From: Marinomonas arctica | GTDB lineage: Bacteria > Pseudomonadota > Gammaproteobacteria > Pseudomonadales > Marinomonadaceae | Assembly: GCF_003259225.1 (NCBI RefSeq) | Contig: NZ_QHJF01000029.1 | Span: 37,056 to 101,055 of the forward strand | Direction of reading: 5' to 3' | DNA: 64,000 bases | Shown here: positions 18,303 to 27,779 of the stretch, one piece after another | Numbering within the stretch: the first letter of the stretch is position 1 | Layout of the letters: every line of letters begins with the position of its first letter | The notes under the pieces: generated by a model | What the model saw: the letters and a program-made list of their open reading frames with translations, nothing else | What the model was told of the DNA's origin: nothing | The model's database searches: none | Position numbers and translations under genes: made by a program

Positions 18303-20393
18303 ATGTCTACTAACTTACTCCCTATTCTTTGGAATGACGCGGATGCGTCTCTTCTAAGTGAAGCTGAATTATTGCAATATCGATCAAACTTGCTTGGTTC
18401 TGACATGCGCGTAACCAACTACGGCGGCGGCAATACCTCAGCAAAGCTGCAAATGAAGGACCCTCTCACGGGTGAAAAAACCACCGTATTATGGGTAAAA
18501 GGTTCTGGTGGCGATATTGGTTCAATGGGATTGGATGGCTTTTCCACTCTTTATATGGACAAATTGAATCAGCTTTTACCACTGTATCGCGGACTTGAGT
18601 TTGAAGATGAGATGGTCGCTTACCTTCCGCATTGTACTTACAACCTAAACGCCCGCGCCGCCAGCATTGATACGCCACTTCATGCTTATTTACCTTATCT
18701 TCACGTCGATCATCTTCACCCTGACGCCGTGATTGCGATCGCAGCAAGCAAAAACAGCAAGCAACTTACAGAAGACATTTTTAACGGTGACATTGGCTGG
18801 CTTCCATGGCGTCGACCAGGTTTTCAGTTAGGCATGGATTTGCATAAAATCGCCACCGAAAATCCGCATTTAAAAGGCGTCGTACTGGAAAGCCATGGTC
18901 TTTTTACCTGGGCTAATGACAACAAAGACTGCTACCTCAACTCACTGAATATTATTAACAAAGCACAAACTTGGCTAGAAGAACAAAGTGCTGGCAAAGC
19001 CGCCTTTGGTGGTGAGCGATTTAACACATTACCAGACGACAAACGCCAACAAGTGGTTTCAAGCTTAATGCCACTGATTCGTGGTAAAACCAGCGAGAAA
19101 CAACGTCAAATTGGTCACTTCAATGCGTCCGACGAAGTATTGCAGTTCGTTAACTCTAAAGATCTAGATCGTCTTGCAAAGCTGGGGACCTCCTGCCCTG
19201 ACCATTTCTTGCGCACTAAGATTCGTCCTTTTGTGGTCAATTACAATCCAGAAACTGACAACCTTGATGAAGTAATCGAATCATTGGACCAAAGCCTTGC
19301 AGAATACCGTGAAGATTACGCCGGTTACTACAACCGCTGCAAACGCGATAACAGCCCAGCCATGCGCGATCCAAATCCCGTCATTTACTTGATCCCAGGG
19401 GTGGGTATGCTGTCTTTTGCCAAAGACAAAGCCACCGCTCGTATCGCGGGGGAATTCTACGTAAACGCCATCAATGTCATGCGCGGTGCAGACAGCGTCA
19501 GCGAATACGTCGGCCTACCAGAACAAGAAGCCTTCGACATTGAATACTGGCTATTAGAAGAAGCCAAGCTGCAACGTATGCCAAAACCCAAATCCTTAGC
19601 GGGTCATATCGCCTTGGTGACTGGTGCGGCTGGCGGTATTGGCCTGGCGACAGCAAAACGTCTCGCCAAAGAAGGCGCCAACATCGTATTGATGGACATA
19701 GACGAAGACGCTCTGCAAACCGCCCAGGCGAATATGAACAGCGAGTTTGGCAAAGATTGCGCCTCTAGCATCAAGATGGATGTGACCAATGAAGACGATG
19801 TCATCCGCGCGGTGAAGCATTGCGCAGTAGCCTTTGGCGGTTTAGATATTGTTGTTTCCAACGCCGGTATAGCCTCTTCCGCGCCCTTAGAAGAAACCAC
19901 TCTTGCTCTGTGGAATAAAAACCAAAGCATCTTATCGACAGGTTACTTCTTGGTTGCTCGTGAAGCCTTTAGTCTGCTAAAACAACAGAATATGGGTGGC
20001 AACATGGTGTTTATCGCCAGTAAAAACGGTTTGGTTGCCAGTGCCAATGCCAGCGCCTATTGCGTCGCAAAAGCCGCTGAAATCCAGCTTGCTCGCTGCG
20101 TTGCCCTAGAAGGCGCACCGCTTGGCATTCGTTCAAACGTGGTTAACCCAGATGCGGTTTTACGCGGTTCAAAAATCTGGACTGGCAAATGGAAAGAAGA
20201 AAGAGCCAGTGCTTACAAACTCTCAACCGATGATTTGGAAGAACACTACCGCCAACGCAGCATGCTGAAGCTAAATGTATTCCCTGAAGACATTGCGGAA
20301 GCCATTTACTTCTTTGCGTCAGAGGCATCCTCTAAATCGACGGGGAATATTCTGAATGTCGATGCGGGTCACGCGCCGTCTTTTACTCGCTAA
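18303..20393 (+). CDS. rhaD: Bifunctional rhamnulose-1-phosphate aldolase / alcohol dehydrogenase
   Basis: 696 residues. N-terminal class II aldolase domain (about 1-420) with metal-ligand histidines in HVDHLH (134-139) and ESHG (His198); it cleaves L-rhamnulose 1-phosphate to dihydroxyacetone phosphate and L-lactaldehyde. C-terminal SDR domain with TGAAGGIG (440-447) and YCVAK (Tyr586, Lys590), which should process lactaldehyde with NAD(P). This fusion is an established family in Rhizobium and Bacillus. First gene of the rightward unit; TTGAGG Shine-Dalgarno. Confidence 0.94.
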   Translation: MSTNLLPILWNDADASLLSEAELLQYRSNLLGSDMRVTNYGGGNTSAKLQMKDPLTGEKTTVLWVKGSGGDIGSMGLDGFSTLYMDKLNQLLPLYRGLEFEDEMVAYLPHCTYNLNARAASIDTPLHAYLPYLHVDHLHPDAVIAIAASKNSKQLTEDIFNGDIGWLPWRRPGFQLGMDLHKIATENPHLKGVVLESHGLFTWANDNKDCYLNSLNIINKAQTWLEEQSAGKAAFGGERFNTLPDDKRQQVVSSLMPLIRGKTSEKQRQIGHFNASDEVLQFVNSKDLDRLAKLGTSCPDHFLRTKIRPFVVNYNPETDNLDEVIESLDQSLAEYREDYAGYYNRCKRDNSPAMRDPNPVIYLIPGVGMLSFAKDKATARIAGEFYVNAINVMRGADSVSEYVGLPEQEAFDIEYWLLEEAKLQRMPKPKSLAGHIALVTGAAGGIGLATAKRLAKEGANIVLMDIDEDALQTAQANMNSEFGKDCASSIKMDVTNEDDVIRAVKHCAVAFGGLDIVVSNAGIASSAPLEETTLALWNKNQSILSTGYFLVAREAFSLLKQQNMGGNMVFIASKNGLVASANASAYCVAKAAEIQLARCVALEGAPLGIRSNVVNPDAVLRGSKIWTGKWKEERASAYKLSTDDLEEHYRQRSMLKLNVFPEDIAEAIYFFASEASSKSTGNILNVDAGHAPSFTR

Positions 20394-20480
20394 CGACGGT
20401 AGATATTTACTCAAAGACCTTTGCACGCGCTATCATCGTCGCAAAGGTCTCGATTAAAAGAACAATAAAAAGGAATCACC

Positions 20481-21773
20481 ATGAAACAATTAATTGATCA
20501 AAACTGGCTGCAAGAACATAACGCTAAGCAAGAAGCCGCGGTTATCAGTGATTACAATGCGCTAGCAGAAAAACTGGAACGTTCAGGTATTAAAATCGAT
20601 ACTATTTTGGAACAAGCTAAGCAATTTACCGTCGCCGTTCCCTCTTGGGGAGTGGGCACAGGTGGTACGCGCTTCGCCCGTTTTCCAGGCAAAGGCGAAC
20701 CACGCAATATCTTCGAAAAACTTGACGATTGCTCGGTTATTCAACTGCTATCACAAGCCACGCCAGCCGTGTCCCTGCACATTCCTTGGGACAGACCAAA
20801 AGATCCAAGCGAACTACGCCAATACGCTGAGCAATATGGTTTGCATTTTGACGCAATGAACTCCAACACCTTTCAAGATCAAATTGGCCAAGAAGAATCG
20901 TACAAATTTGGTAGTTTGACACACACCAACAAAGCCGTGCGCGAACAAGCCATTGCTCACAACATTGACGTGGTGGAACTAGGCCAAAAGCTCGGATCAA
21001 AAGCCCTGACTGTTTGGGTAGGCGATGGTTCTAACTTCCCCGGCCAACAACACTTTAAAAACAGCTTCACGCATTATTTAGACAGCATCAAAGCCGTTTA
21101 CAACAGCCTGCCAGACGATTGGAACATGCTGCTGGAACACAAAATCTTTGAACCCGCTTTCTACTCAACTGTGATTCAAGACTGGGGTAGCAGCTACCTT
21201 GCCGCAAAAGAAACCGGCGAGCGCTGTTTGTCTCTCGTGGATTTGGGCCACCATGCGCCGAACGTCAACATCGAAATGATCGTCAGCCGTCTTGCGCAAT
21301 TCGGCAAGCTGGGCGGGTTCCATTTCAACGACAGTAAATACGGCGACGATGATTTGGACAGCGGCTCTATCAACCCTTACCAACTGTTCTTGATCTTCAA
21401 CGAATTGACCGACATTCGCGTACAAGACCCGTCTTACAGTCCATTCTATATGTTGGATCAATCACACAACGTCACCGACCCAGTGGAAAGCTTGATGTAC
21501 AGCGCTGCGGAAGTGCAACGCGCCTTTGTGAAAAGCTTATTAGTCGATCGCAACGCCTTAACACAATATCAAGAAGCAAACGACGCCATGATGGCACAGG
21601 CCAGCTTAAAACAAGCTTATAACCTAGATGTTGAGCCCATATTGCAAATGGCACGCCTCCAGGCCGGAGGCGCCATCGATCCAGTAAGCTGTTACCGTGC
21701 TAGCGGCTATCGCGCCGCCGTCGCCAAGGCTCGTCCTGCAGATCCGAATAAAACGGGCTCAGGAATTGTGTAA
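20481..21773 (+). CDS. rhaI: L-rhamnose isomerase (RhaI, rhizobial type)
   Basis: 430 residues, the TIM-barrel isomerase family found with the fused RhaD and distinct from E. coli RhaA. Converts L-rhamnose to L-rhamnulose using divalent metal. Conserved acidic/His clusters are visible: HIPWD, WVGDGSNFPGQ, LLEHKIFEPAF, LVDLGHHAPNVN, GGFHFNDSKYGDDD, LDQSHNVTDP. AAAAGGA box upstream of the ATG; 87 bases after rhaD; a strong terminator follows, closing the rhaDI unit. Confidence 0.93.
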   Translation: MKQLIDQNWLQEHNAKQEAAVISDYNALAEKLERSGIKIDTILEQAKQFTVAVPSWGVGTGGTRFARFPGKGEPRNIFEKLDDCSVIQLLSQATPAVSLHIPWDRPKDPSELRQYAEQYGLHFDAMNSNTFQDQIGQEESYKFGSLTHTNKAVREQAIAHNIDVVELGQKLGSKALTVWVGDGSNFPGQQHFKNSFTHYLDSIKAVYNSLPDDWNMLLEHKIFEPAFYSTVIQDWGSSYLAAKETGERCLSLVDLGHHAPNVNIEMIVSRLAQFGKLGGFHFNDSKYGDDDLDSGSINPYQLFLIFNELTDIRVQDPSYSPFYMLDQSHNVTDPVESLMYSAAEVQRAFVKSLLVDRNALTQYQEANDAMMAQASLKQAYNLDVEPILQMARLQAGGAIDPVSCYRASGYRAAVAKARPADPNKTGSGIV

Positions 21774-21802
21774 AAACAATAAACAAGACTCTGATCGCCC
21801 CC

Positions 21803-21836
21803 AAAATATAGCGCTCAAATGAGGCTATATTTTTTT
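21803..21836 (+). terminator. Rho-independent terminator after rhaI
   Basis: Stem AAAATATAGC (21803-21812) with GCTATATTTT (21824-21833), 11-base loop and a T-run through 21836. Separates rhaDI from the GH105/TRAP operon. Confidence 0.8.
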
Positions 21837-21853
21837 GGCAAAATTAATTTTAG

Positions 21854-21908
21854 AAACGATGTTTTAATAAAAATATATTTTTATAAATAAAAATTAAAAT
21901 CATAGTTT
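21854..21908. promoter_or_regulatory. AT-rich inverted repeat upstream of the GH105/TRAP operon
   Basis: Arms AAACGATGTTTTAAT (21854-21868) and ATTAAAATCATAGTTT (21893-21908) are inverted copies with one extra base and one mismatch, flanking a palindromic AAAAATATATTTTT core. Candidate operator 68-122 bases before the ATG; no regulator gene for it is evident nearby. Confidence 0.35.
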
Positions 21909-21975
21909 TAAACGAAATTATTATGACCTATATTTAACCAAGACAAGAAAATCCAGAATAATAAAAGGATTGAAA

Positions 21976-23094
21976 ATGCACACATTATTAAGTCAACCAA
22001 CCTATGTCATGCCAAAGGCACGTACCATAGAACTGATCGAGCGACTCACCGACAATCTTATCAACATTGAAGATACTACTGGCGATTTTTTGCTGCGCCT
22101 TGAAGATGGTCGTGTCATCGATACCAAAGGCTGGGCTGGCTGGGAGTGGACTCATGGAATAGGTTTATATGGCTTGTTCAAATACTGGCAAACCACCAAT
22201 GATCACAAAACATTAAACATCATTCACGATTGGTTCGAGCAACGTCTAAGCGAAGGCACACCAACCAAAAACATCAACACGGTGGCCCCCTTTTTAACCT
22301 TGGCGTGTTTGCATGAACGGACACCAAAAGAATCTTGGATTCCGTATCTAGAAGAATGGGCTGAATGGGTAATGTACGACATGCCACGCGTACAAGAAGG
22401 CGGTTTGCAGCACATCGTTTACAACAGCGTGAACCACAATCAAATGTGGGACGACACCTTAATGATGAGTGTTTTACCTCTCGCTAAAATCGGTACATTG
22501 CTTAATAAGCCCGAGTATGTCGAAGAAGCGAAATACCAGTTTTTAACCCATATTCAATACCTAATGGACACGAAAAGCGGCCTGTGGTTTCACGGCTGGA
22601 CGTTTGAAGGCAACCACAACTTTGCCAAGGCCCTATGGGCTCGTGGTAATAGCTGGATCACCATCGTCATTCCAGAATTCATCGAATTATTAGATTTGGC
22701 CGAAAGTGACCCAATTCGTCGCTTCTTGCTATCGACGCTGGAACGACAAGTGAAAGCCCTGAGCGAGCTGCAACACAGCGATGGTCTTTGGCACACCTTG
22801 TTAGACGATAACAGCACTTACCTAGAAGCTTCCGCATCGGCTGGATTTGCGTATGGCATCTTAAAAGCGGTACGTAAACGCTACCTATCTAAGGATTATT
22901 TGCCTATGGCTGAAAAAGCCATCAAAGCCGTTTGTAGCAACATAAACGAGCAAGGCGAACTGCAAAATACCTCGTTTGGTACCGCCATGGGGAACGATCT
23001 AGAGTATTACAAAAACATCAAAATCACCGCCATGCCTTATGGGCAAGCCATGGCGATTTTGTGTCTTAGCGAATATTTACGTCGCTATATCTAG
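21976..23094 (+). CDS. GH105 unsaturated (rhamno)glucuronyl/galacturonyl hydrolase
   Basis: 372 residues from the ATG at 21976 (AAAAGGA box 6 bases before; an in-frame TTG just upstream sits on the box). Six-hairpin (alpha/alpha)6 family of YteR/YesR, which removes 4,5-unsaturated uronic acid from rhamnose at the non-reducing end. Seen: WEWTHGIGLYGL, MWDDTLMMS with likely catalytic Asp160, and HGW...LWARGNSW. No signal peptide, so it acts in the cytoplasm on imported disaccharides. First gene of an operon with a TRAP transporter; rhamnose released would feed RhaI. Confidence 0.88.
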   Translation: MHTLLSQPTYVMPKARTIELIERLTDNLINIEDTTGDFLLRLEDGRVIDTKGWAGWEWTHGIGLYGLFKYWQTTNDHKTLNIIHDWFEQRLSEGTPTKNINTVAPFLTLACLHERTPKESWIPYLEEWAEWVMYDMPRVQEGGLQHIVYNSVNHNQMWDDTLMMSVLPLAKIGTLLNKPEYVEEAKYQFLTHIQYLMDTKSGLWFHGWTFEGNHNFAKALWARGNSWITIVIPEFIELLDLAESDPIRRFLLSTLERQVKALSELQHSDGLWHTLLDDNSTYLEASASAGFAYGILKAVRKRYLSKDYLPMAEKAIKAVCSNINEQGELQNTSFGTAMGNDLEYYKNIKITAMPYGQAMAILCLSEYLRRYI

Positions 23095-23162
23095 CAATCC
23101 GCTAGGGAAAAAACGAACCCTCTATTTCTTAAAACGACAATAAAGATAAAAAGGATAAGAAA

Positions 23163-24149
23163 ATGAAACTTAAACGACTTAGTACCGCATTAACCCTTAT
23201 TGGCTTGGGAATAACGTCTGCATCAGCCTACGCGGAAAATTTGCGCTTCGGTTATGCCAGCAACGCCACTCCAACCGTTGAAGCAATGAAAAAATTTGCT
23301 GAATTGGTCGATCAAAAAACCCAAGGCGATGTTACCGTCACCTTTTTCCCTGACAGCCAACTGGGTGGCGAGCGGGAAATGGTCGAACTACTACAAGCAG
23401 GCTTATTGGATATGACCAAAGTCAGTGGTGGCCTCATGGAAAGTTTTGCCCCGGTTTATGGCGTTTTCTCTATGCCTTATCTATTTGACAGCCAAGCGCA
23501 TTTTTACAAAGTCATGGACAATCCAGACATCACTACACCAATTTATGAGTCTTCAAAAGACCAAGGCATTTTAGGGCTAACCTACTACGACAGCGGCGCA
23601 CGCAGCTTTTATACGTCCGAAAAAATCATCCGCAGCGTGGACGACCTTAAGGGTCTAAAAATACGCGTCATGCAAAGTCCAACCTCTATTAAAATGGTCA
23701 AAATGCTGGGAGGCTCGCCTATCGCTATGGGGCAAGCTGACGTCTATTCGTCTATTCAACAGGGGGTATTAGATGGCGCAGAAAACAACGAATTTGCCTT
23801 GACCATTGCTCGCCACGCCGAGGTCGCTAAACATTTTTCCTATGACCTACACTCAAGGGTACCAGATGTACTATTGATATCTAACGCGACCATGCAGCGT
23901 TTGAATCCAGACCAACAAACGGCGGTGCGAGAAGCCGCAAAAGAATCCACAGAATTCCATAAGCAAGTGTGGGCGCAAGCGGTCAATGACGCCAAAGAGA
24001 CCAGTGAAAAGCAATTTGGTGTGACCTTTTATTACCCAGATATCAGCGAATTCCAAGCCGCCGTACAGCCTATGTACGACGAGCTCAAATCTGAGCCTGA
24101 AAAATATAAGGTCTACGAAGCAATTCGCCAGCAAGCGGAGCCAAAGTAA
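23163..24149 (+). CDS. TRAP transporter solute-binding protein (DctP family)
   Basis: 328 residues. Signal peptide MKLKRLSTALTLIGLGITSA (cleavage near AYA-ENL). DctP fold with FFPDSQLGGEREMVELLQAG, FSMPYLF, LKGLKIRVMQSP (conserved Arg for a carboxylate) and DGAENN. Delivers an acidic substrate to the DctQM membrane complex. With GH105 just upstream, an unsaturated uronyl-rhamnose disaccharide or a uronate is likely. Its stop overlaps the next ATG (TAATG). Confidence 0.9.
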   Translation: MKLKRLSTALTLIGLGITSASAYAENLRFGYASNATPTVEAMKKFAELVDQKTQGDVTVTFFPDSQLGGEREMVELLQAGLLDMTKVSGGLMESFAPVYGVFSMPYLFDSQAHFYKVMDNPDITTPIYESSKDQGILGLTYYDSGARSFYTSEKIIRSVDDLKGLKIRVMQSPTSIKMVKMLGGSPIAMGQADVYSSIQQGVLDGAENNEFALTIARHAEVAKHFSYDLHSRVPDVLLISNATMQRLNPDQQTAVREAAKESTEFHKQVWAQAVNDAKETSEKQFGVTFYYPDISEFQAAVQPMYDELKSEPEKYKVYEAIRQQAEPK

Positions 24150-24667
24150 TGCCAACCATAAGACGTTTCCTAGATATATTTTTAGGGACAAGCTGCTCAC
24201 TCTTACTGCTCAGCATGGTCGGTGTGCTGTGCTGGCAGGTGATCAGTCGCTACGTATTTAACGATCCTTCAACCTATACCGAAGAATTGTTGCGACTGGG
24301 ATTGGTCTGGTTGTCTCTGTTAGGAGCCGCTTATTCTGCTGGCCGTGGTTCCCACATGGCCATTGATCTACTGCGCGATATTGCGCGTGGTAGGTTTCGC
24401 AAATTTCTTAAGCTGTTGGTTCCAATCAGTTTTATTATTTTCAGCGTCTATGTGCTGATCATGGGTGGCTTACATAGTATGCAGATCTCGTCCAAACAGC
24501 TCACAGCGGTATTACAACTGCCAATGTCGAGTTTTTATGCCGCGCTGCCCGTGTGCGGTGTGTTGTTGATTTTGTACGCCATTTTAAATTTGATTGATGT
24601 CATCAAAACACCTGCCGATGAAGCACCTGTAGACGACATCAAAAAATCACTCAGTATGGGAGAATAG
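24149..24667 (+). CDS. TRAP transporter small membrane subunit (DctQ family)
   Basis: 172 residues with four predicted membrane helices and the DctQ hallmark region RYVFNDPSTYTEELLRLGLVW. Bridges the binding protein and the large subunit. It overlaps dctP by 1 base and is 2 bases before the dctM-like gene. Confidence 0.9.
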   Translation: MPTIRRFLDIFLGTSCSLLLLSMVGVLCWQVISRYVFNDPSTYTEELLRLGLVWLSLLGAAYSAGRGSHMAIDLLRDIARGRFRKFLKLLVPISFIIFSVYVLIMGGLHSMQISSKQLTAVLQLPMSSFYAALPVCGVLLILYAILNLIDVIKTPADEAPVDDIKKSLSMGE

Positions 24668-24669
24668 AC

Positions 24670-25968
24670 ATGGCAGGTGAAGCAAGCTTAGTGCTGATTA
24701 TTACCTTTTCGATCCTGTCTCTTTTAGGATTGCCTTTAGCGATTGCACTGGTGGCATCGTCTTTAGCCGCTGTTACCATGATGGTGCCCGTCGATATGGC
24801 GCTCTTCACATCAGCACAAAAAATGGTCGCCAGCTTGGACAGTTTTTCCTTATTAGCCGTACCATTTTTTATTCTCTCTGGAGTGATTATGAACTCCGGT
24901 GGTATCGCTATTCGTTTGGTGAATTTCGCTAAGCTACTGGCAGGACGCATTCCTGGTTCCTTAGCGCAAACCAACATCGCCGGTAATGTGTTGTTTGGTT
25001 GTATTTCGGGTTCTGCGATTGCTGCATCGACCTCCATTGGTAGTGTGATGGTGCCGATTCAAGCCAAAGAAGGTTACGACCGAGCTTTTGCTGCAGCGGT
25101 TAACATTGCCTCTGCACCAACGGGCATGTTGGTGCCACCGACGACGGCCTTTATCATTTACTCCTTGGTGTCTGGTGGTACATCAGTAGCGGCTTTGTTT
25201 TTAGGGGGTGCCGTCGCGGGTATTATTTGGGCATTAGGCTTGGTACTGGTCACCGTTATTATTGCCAAAAAACGCAAATACCCTTTGTCGAATCGAGTAG
25301 CATTTAAAGATGCAGTTAAAATCACGCTGGATGCCATTCCTAGCTTGTTCTTAATTGTCTTTATTATTGGCGGCATTGTTATGGGCGTGGTAACACCGGT
25401 GGAAGCCTCTGGGATTGCGGTGATTTACACCATGATATTGGCGTTCTTTATCCATAAAACCACACCACTTCGCGCGCTGCCTAAGTTCCTAATCGAAACA
25501 TCGCACATTACCGGCACCATCATGCTACTGTTGGCGGCATCAGCCACCTTGTCTTTCGCCATGGCCTTTACTGGTATTCCAGCCGCCATTTCTGCCTTGA
25601 TTCTGGGTATATCCAATGACCCTATCATGGTCATGTTGATCATCAATATTTTATTGTTGGTTGTTGGCTGCTTTATGGACATTGGACCGGCGATCCTGAT
25701 CTTTACCCCAATCTTATTACCGATTGCCATGAAAGTGGGCTACGATCCTGTGCACTTTGGCGTCGTTATGATCTTCAACCTCGCCATCGGCACTATTACA
25801 CCACCTGTCGGGACCGGCTTATTCGTCGGCGCTACCGTAGCCAAAGTGAAAGTGGAAAAAGTCATCGTCGCCCTCGCGCCCTTCTATCTCGTGCTCTTCA
25901 GCTTGCTTGCCGTTATTTCCTACGTGCCAATCATCACCTTGTACCTGCCATCATTATTTGGGCTTTGA
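24670..25968 (+). CDS. TRAP transporter large membrane subunit (DctM family)
   Basis: 432 residues, about 12 hydrophobic segments, the sodium-coupled channel subunit of the TRAP system. Family segments seen: FFILSGVIMNSGG, GSAIAASTSIGSVMVP, NIASAPTGMLVPPTTAFIIY, and a C-terminal NLAIGTITPPVGTGLFV. Last gene of the GH105-dctPQM operon, followed by a terminator. Confidence 0.93.
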   Translation: MAGEASLVLIITFSILSLLGLPLAIALVASSLAAVTMMVPVDMALFTSAQKMVASLDSFSLLAVPFFILSGVIMNSGGIAIRLVNFAKLLAGRIPGSLAQTNIAGNVLFGCISGSAIAASTSIGSVMVPIQAKEGYDRAFAAAVNIASAPTGMLVPPTTAFIIYSLVSGGTSVAALFLGGAVAGIIWALGLVLVTVIIAKKRKYPLSNRVAFKDAVKITLDAIPSLFLIVFIIGGIVMGVVTPVEASGIAVIYTMILAFFIHKTTPLRALPKFLIETSHITGTIMLLLAASATLSFAMAFTGIPAAISALILGISNDPIMVMLIINILLLVVGCFMDIGPAILIFTPILLPIAMKVGYDPVHFGVVMIFNLAIGTITPPVGTGLFVGATVAKVKVEKVIVALAPFYLVLFSLLAVISYVPIITLYLPSLFGL

Positions 25969-26327
25969 ATGGATAGCTTAAGGTTTTGAAATCTAGATAT
26001 TGTTAGTCAAAAAAAAACGGCATAGAAGTGCTTAAACTTTTATGCTGTTTTTTTTGATAGCTGTAAATTAGCTCAGCTTACTAACTAAATATTGCCAATT
26101 TTCTTGATCATCATTGAGTACCTTTCTGAACATTTCCGGTCTACAAACCCTGTAGATTCAATTTTAATCTTTCAGCGTCCTCCATCAGACATGAGTAGAC
26201 AGCTTGTCATTTTTTAACCTAAAGAGCATATTATCAACCTAGCAATAGGTGACTATATTTTAACTTCTACCACGGTCACTTCTTTTAACGCCTTTAAAAA
26301 AACTATTATCAGCAACAAGGACGACAT
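25969..26327. other. 359-bp spacer after the TRAP operon
   Basis: Holds the TRAP-operon terminator (26009-26055), then about 270 bases with no ORF of note. A short inverted repeat TCTACA/TGTAGA (26140-26145 with 26151-26156) is present, function unknown. The promoter of the small HTH gene at 26328 should lie in the last 100 bases, but no clear -35/-10 pair is visible. Confidence 0.6.
26009..26055 (+). terminator. Rho-independent terminator after the TRAP operon
   Basis: Stem AACGGCATA with TATGCTGTT (one G-T pair), flanked by long A- and T-runs, loop about 16 bases. It could terminate both strands. Confidence 0.75.
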
Positions 26328-26648
26328 ATGAGCAACAAGGATGGGCGAATTCCATTGAATGCCACAATACTCAAAGAACAAAGAAAACGCTGCGGCTTAA
26401 GCCAAGAAAAATTTGCAGAACAATGCCTGAAACAAGGGCTGTTGGTTTCTATGTCTTCGATTAAGCGTGCGGAATTGGGCATGAATGTACTTTATCGAAC
26501 GGCAGCACACATTGCTAAATTTTACGATATCCCAGTTGAGGCACTCTTAATCGATGACACTAAAAATGACTCTTCAAACCACTCTGACGAGCACTCCCCA
26601 ACAATAAGCAAGAGTGTGAATGACGGAAATACAACTCTAAACTCATAA
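26328..26648 (+). CDS. Small Xre/Cro-type helix-turn-helix protein
   Basis: 106 residues. HTH at about 12-60: ILKEQRKRCGLSQEKFAEQC, then SSIKRAELG and AAHIAKFYDIPVEALL, which is the classical Xre fold. The remaining C-terminal 35 residues are hydrophilic (Ser, Asn, Asp) and look disordered. AAGGACG box before the ATG. It is convergent with the lodB-like gene (10 bases between stops). It may regulate the lod pair or be independent; nothing in the sequence decides. Confidence 0.75.
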   Translation: MSNKDGRIPLNATILKEQRKRCGLSQEKFAEQCLKQGLLVSMSSIKRAELGMNVLYRTAAHIAKFYDIPVEALLIDDTKNDSSNHSDEHSPTISKSVNDGNTTLNS

Positions 26649-26658
26649 AATATTTTTA

Positions 26659-27777
26659 TTACGCATTCATCATAGGTTTTCCCTGACTAACAAGAAAACC
26701 ACGTCGCTGCCAAAAAGAGTTGTTCATCCAGCGTTGTTCTTTTTGGTAAATACGACTTTGAGTTGCCGTGTATTCATCAAAAATCCGCTTGATATCACGG
26801 TGATAGTACTGAATAGCCTTTGTTTCTGGATTCATTAACGCTTGAACACCATGACAAGCGCTGCTCATAGCAAATCCAATACCCATAGAAGATACAGGAT
26901 CAAAAGACGCCACAGCGTCACCAACGGCCACAAATTTATCCGGAAAAGCGGAAGAATAAAACTGACTATTGGCCTGTTTCACCCAAAGTCTAGCTTGTGT
27001 TGCATGACTGCCTTGTAGATAGGGTGCAATGGCTTTTGTCTTGGCAAGATGGCTGTTCCATATTGCAGGGCGGTTAAGCTTCCTCTCTTTCATTAGATCC
27101 ACATCAGTAAAACAAGTCACTACCGCAAGATCTTTAGACAGCCCAGCCATATACCACCAGCCATATTCACAGCTCTCGATTCTTTGTTGTTGCTCAAACA
27201 CCCGCTTAGGATGATGGATAAAGGCACCAACACCAACCAATTGATCGGTCACTGTGCGCTCAATCCCTAACGCATCCCCAATTTTGCTTTGTCTGCCAGA
27301 TGCATCGATCAAATAGTCACTTTGATAATGTAACTCGCCTTGTTCCGGGTGAGACAATTGCACCTGCCAAACACTACCTTGCTGCGCCACCTTAATTTGT
27401 TTACAACGGGGAATAATAGTGCCTCCACGCGCCACCATGGTCATCAACAAGGTTTCGTCAAACATGGCACGGTCTAATTGGTAAGTTTGCCCCTGCGCCG
27501 TAAACAGACTGTGATGGTGACTGGCAATATCGCTTCCCCAATAACTGATTTTACCGTAATTCGGCACAAAACAGCCTTCTCCGAACTCATCACGAGAAAG
27601 GTCAAGGTACTCCAAGAAATCGAAAACACTATGAGATACCTGCTCACCAATTCTCTGCTGAGTGAAATCGCCACGTTCTAGCAACAACACTGTTTTATGG
27701 TGATGTAACATAAGGGAGAGCGCACAAGTGGCCCCAGCGGGGCCACCTCCTATCACAATGACATCGTATTTATCCAT
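26659..27777 (-). CDS. lodB: LodB-like FAD-dependent oxidoreductase
   Basis: 372 residues. Rossmann FAD site IVIGGGPAGATCAL (about 6-19) and the second FAD motif VAVGDAVASFDPVSSMGIG, as in tryptophan-halogenase/geranylgeranyl-reductase-like monooxygenases. In Marinomonas mediterranea LodB is needed to form the cysteine tryptophylquinone cofactor of LodA. The ATG lies 2 bases after the lodA-like stop, with GAGAGGG overlapping the end of that gene, so the pair is co-translated. The assignment rests on the fold and the lodA-like neighbour. Confidence 0.87.
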   Translation of the reverse strand: MDKYDVIVIGGGPAGATCALSLMLHHHKTVLLLERGDFTQQRIGEQVSHSVFDFLEYLDLSRDEFGEGCFVPNYGKISYWGSDIASHHHSLFTAQGQTYQLDRAMFDETLLMTMVARGGTIIPRCKQIKVAQQGSVWQVQLSHPEQGELHYQSDYLIDASGRQSKIGDALGIERTVTDQLVGVGAFIHHPKRVFEQQQRIESCEYGWWYMAGLSKDLAVVTCFTDVDLMKERKLNRPAIWNSHLAKTKAIAPYLQGSHATQARLWVKQANSQFYSSAFPDKFVAVGDAVASFDPVSSMGIGFAMSSACHGVQALMNPETKAIQYYHRDIKRIFDEYTATQSRIYQKEQRWMNNSFWQRRGFLVSQGKPMMNA

Positions 27778-27779
27778 AA

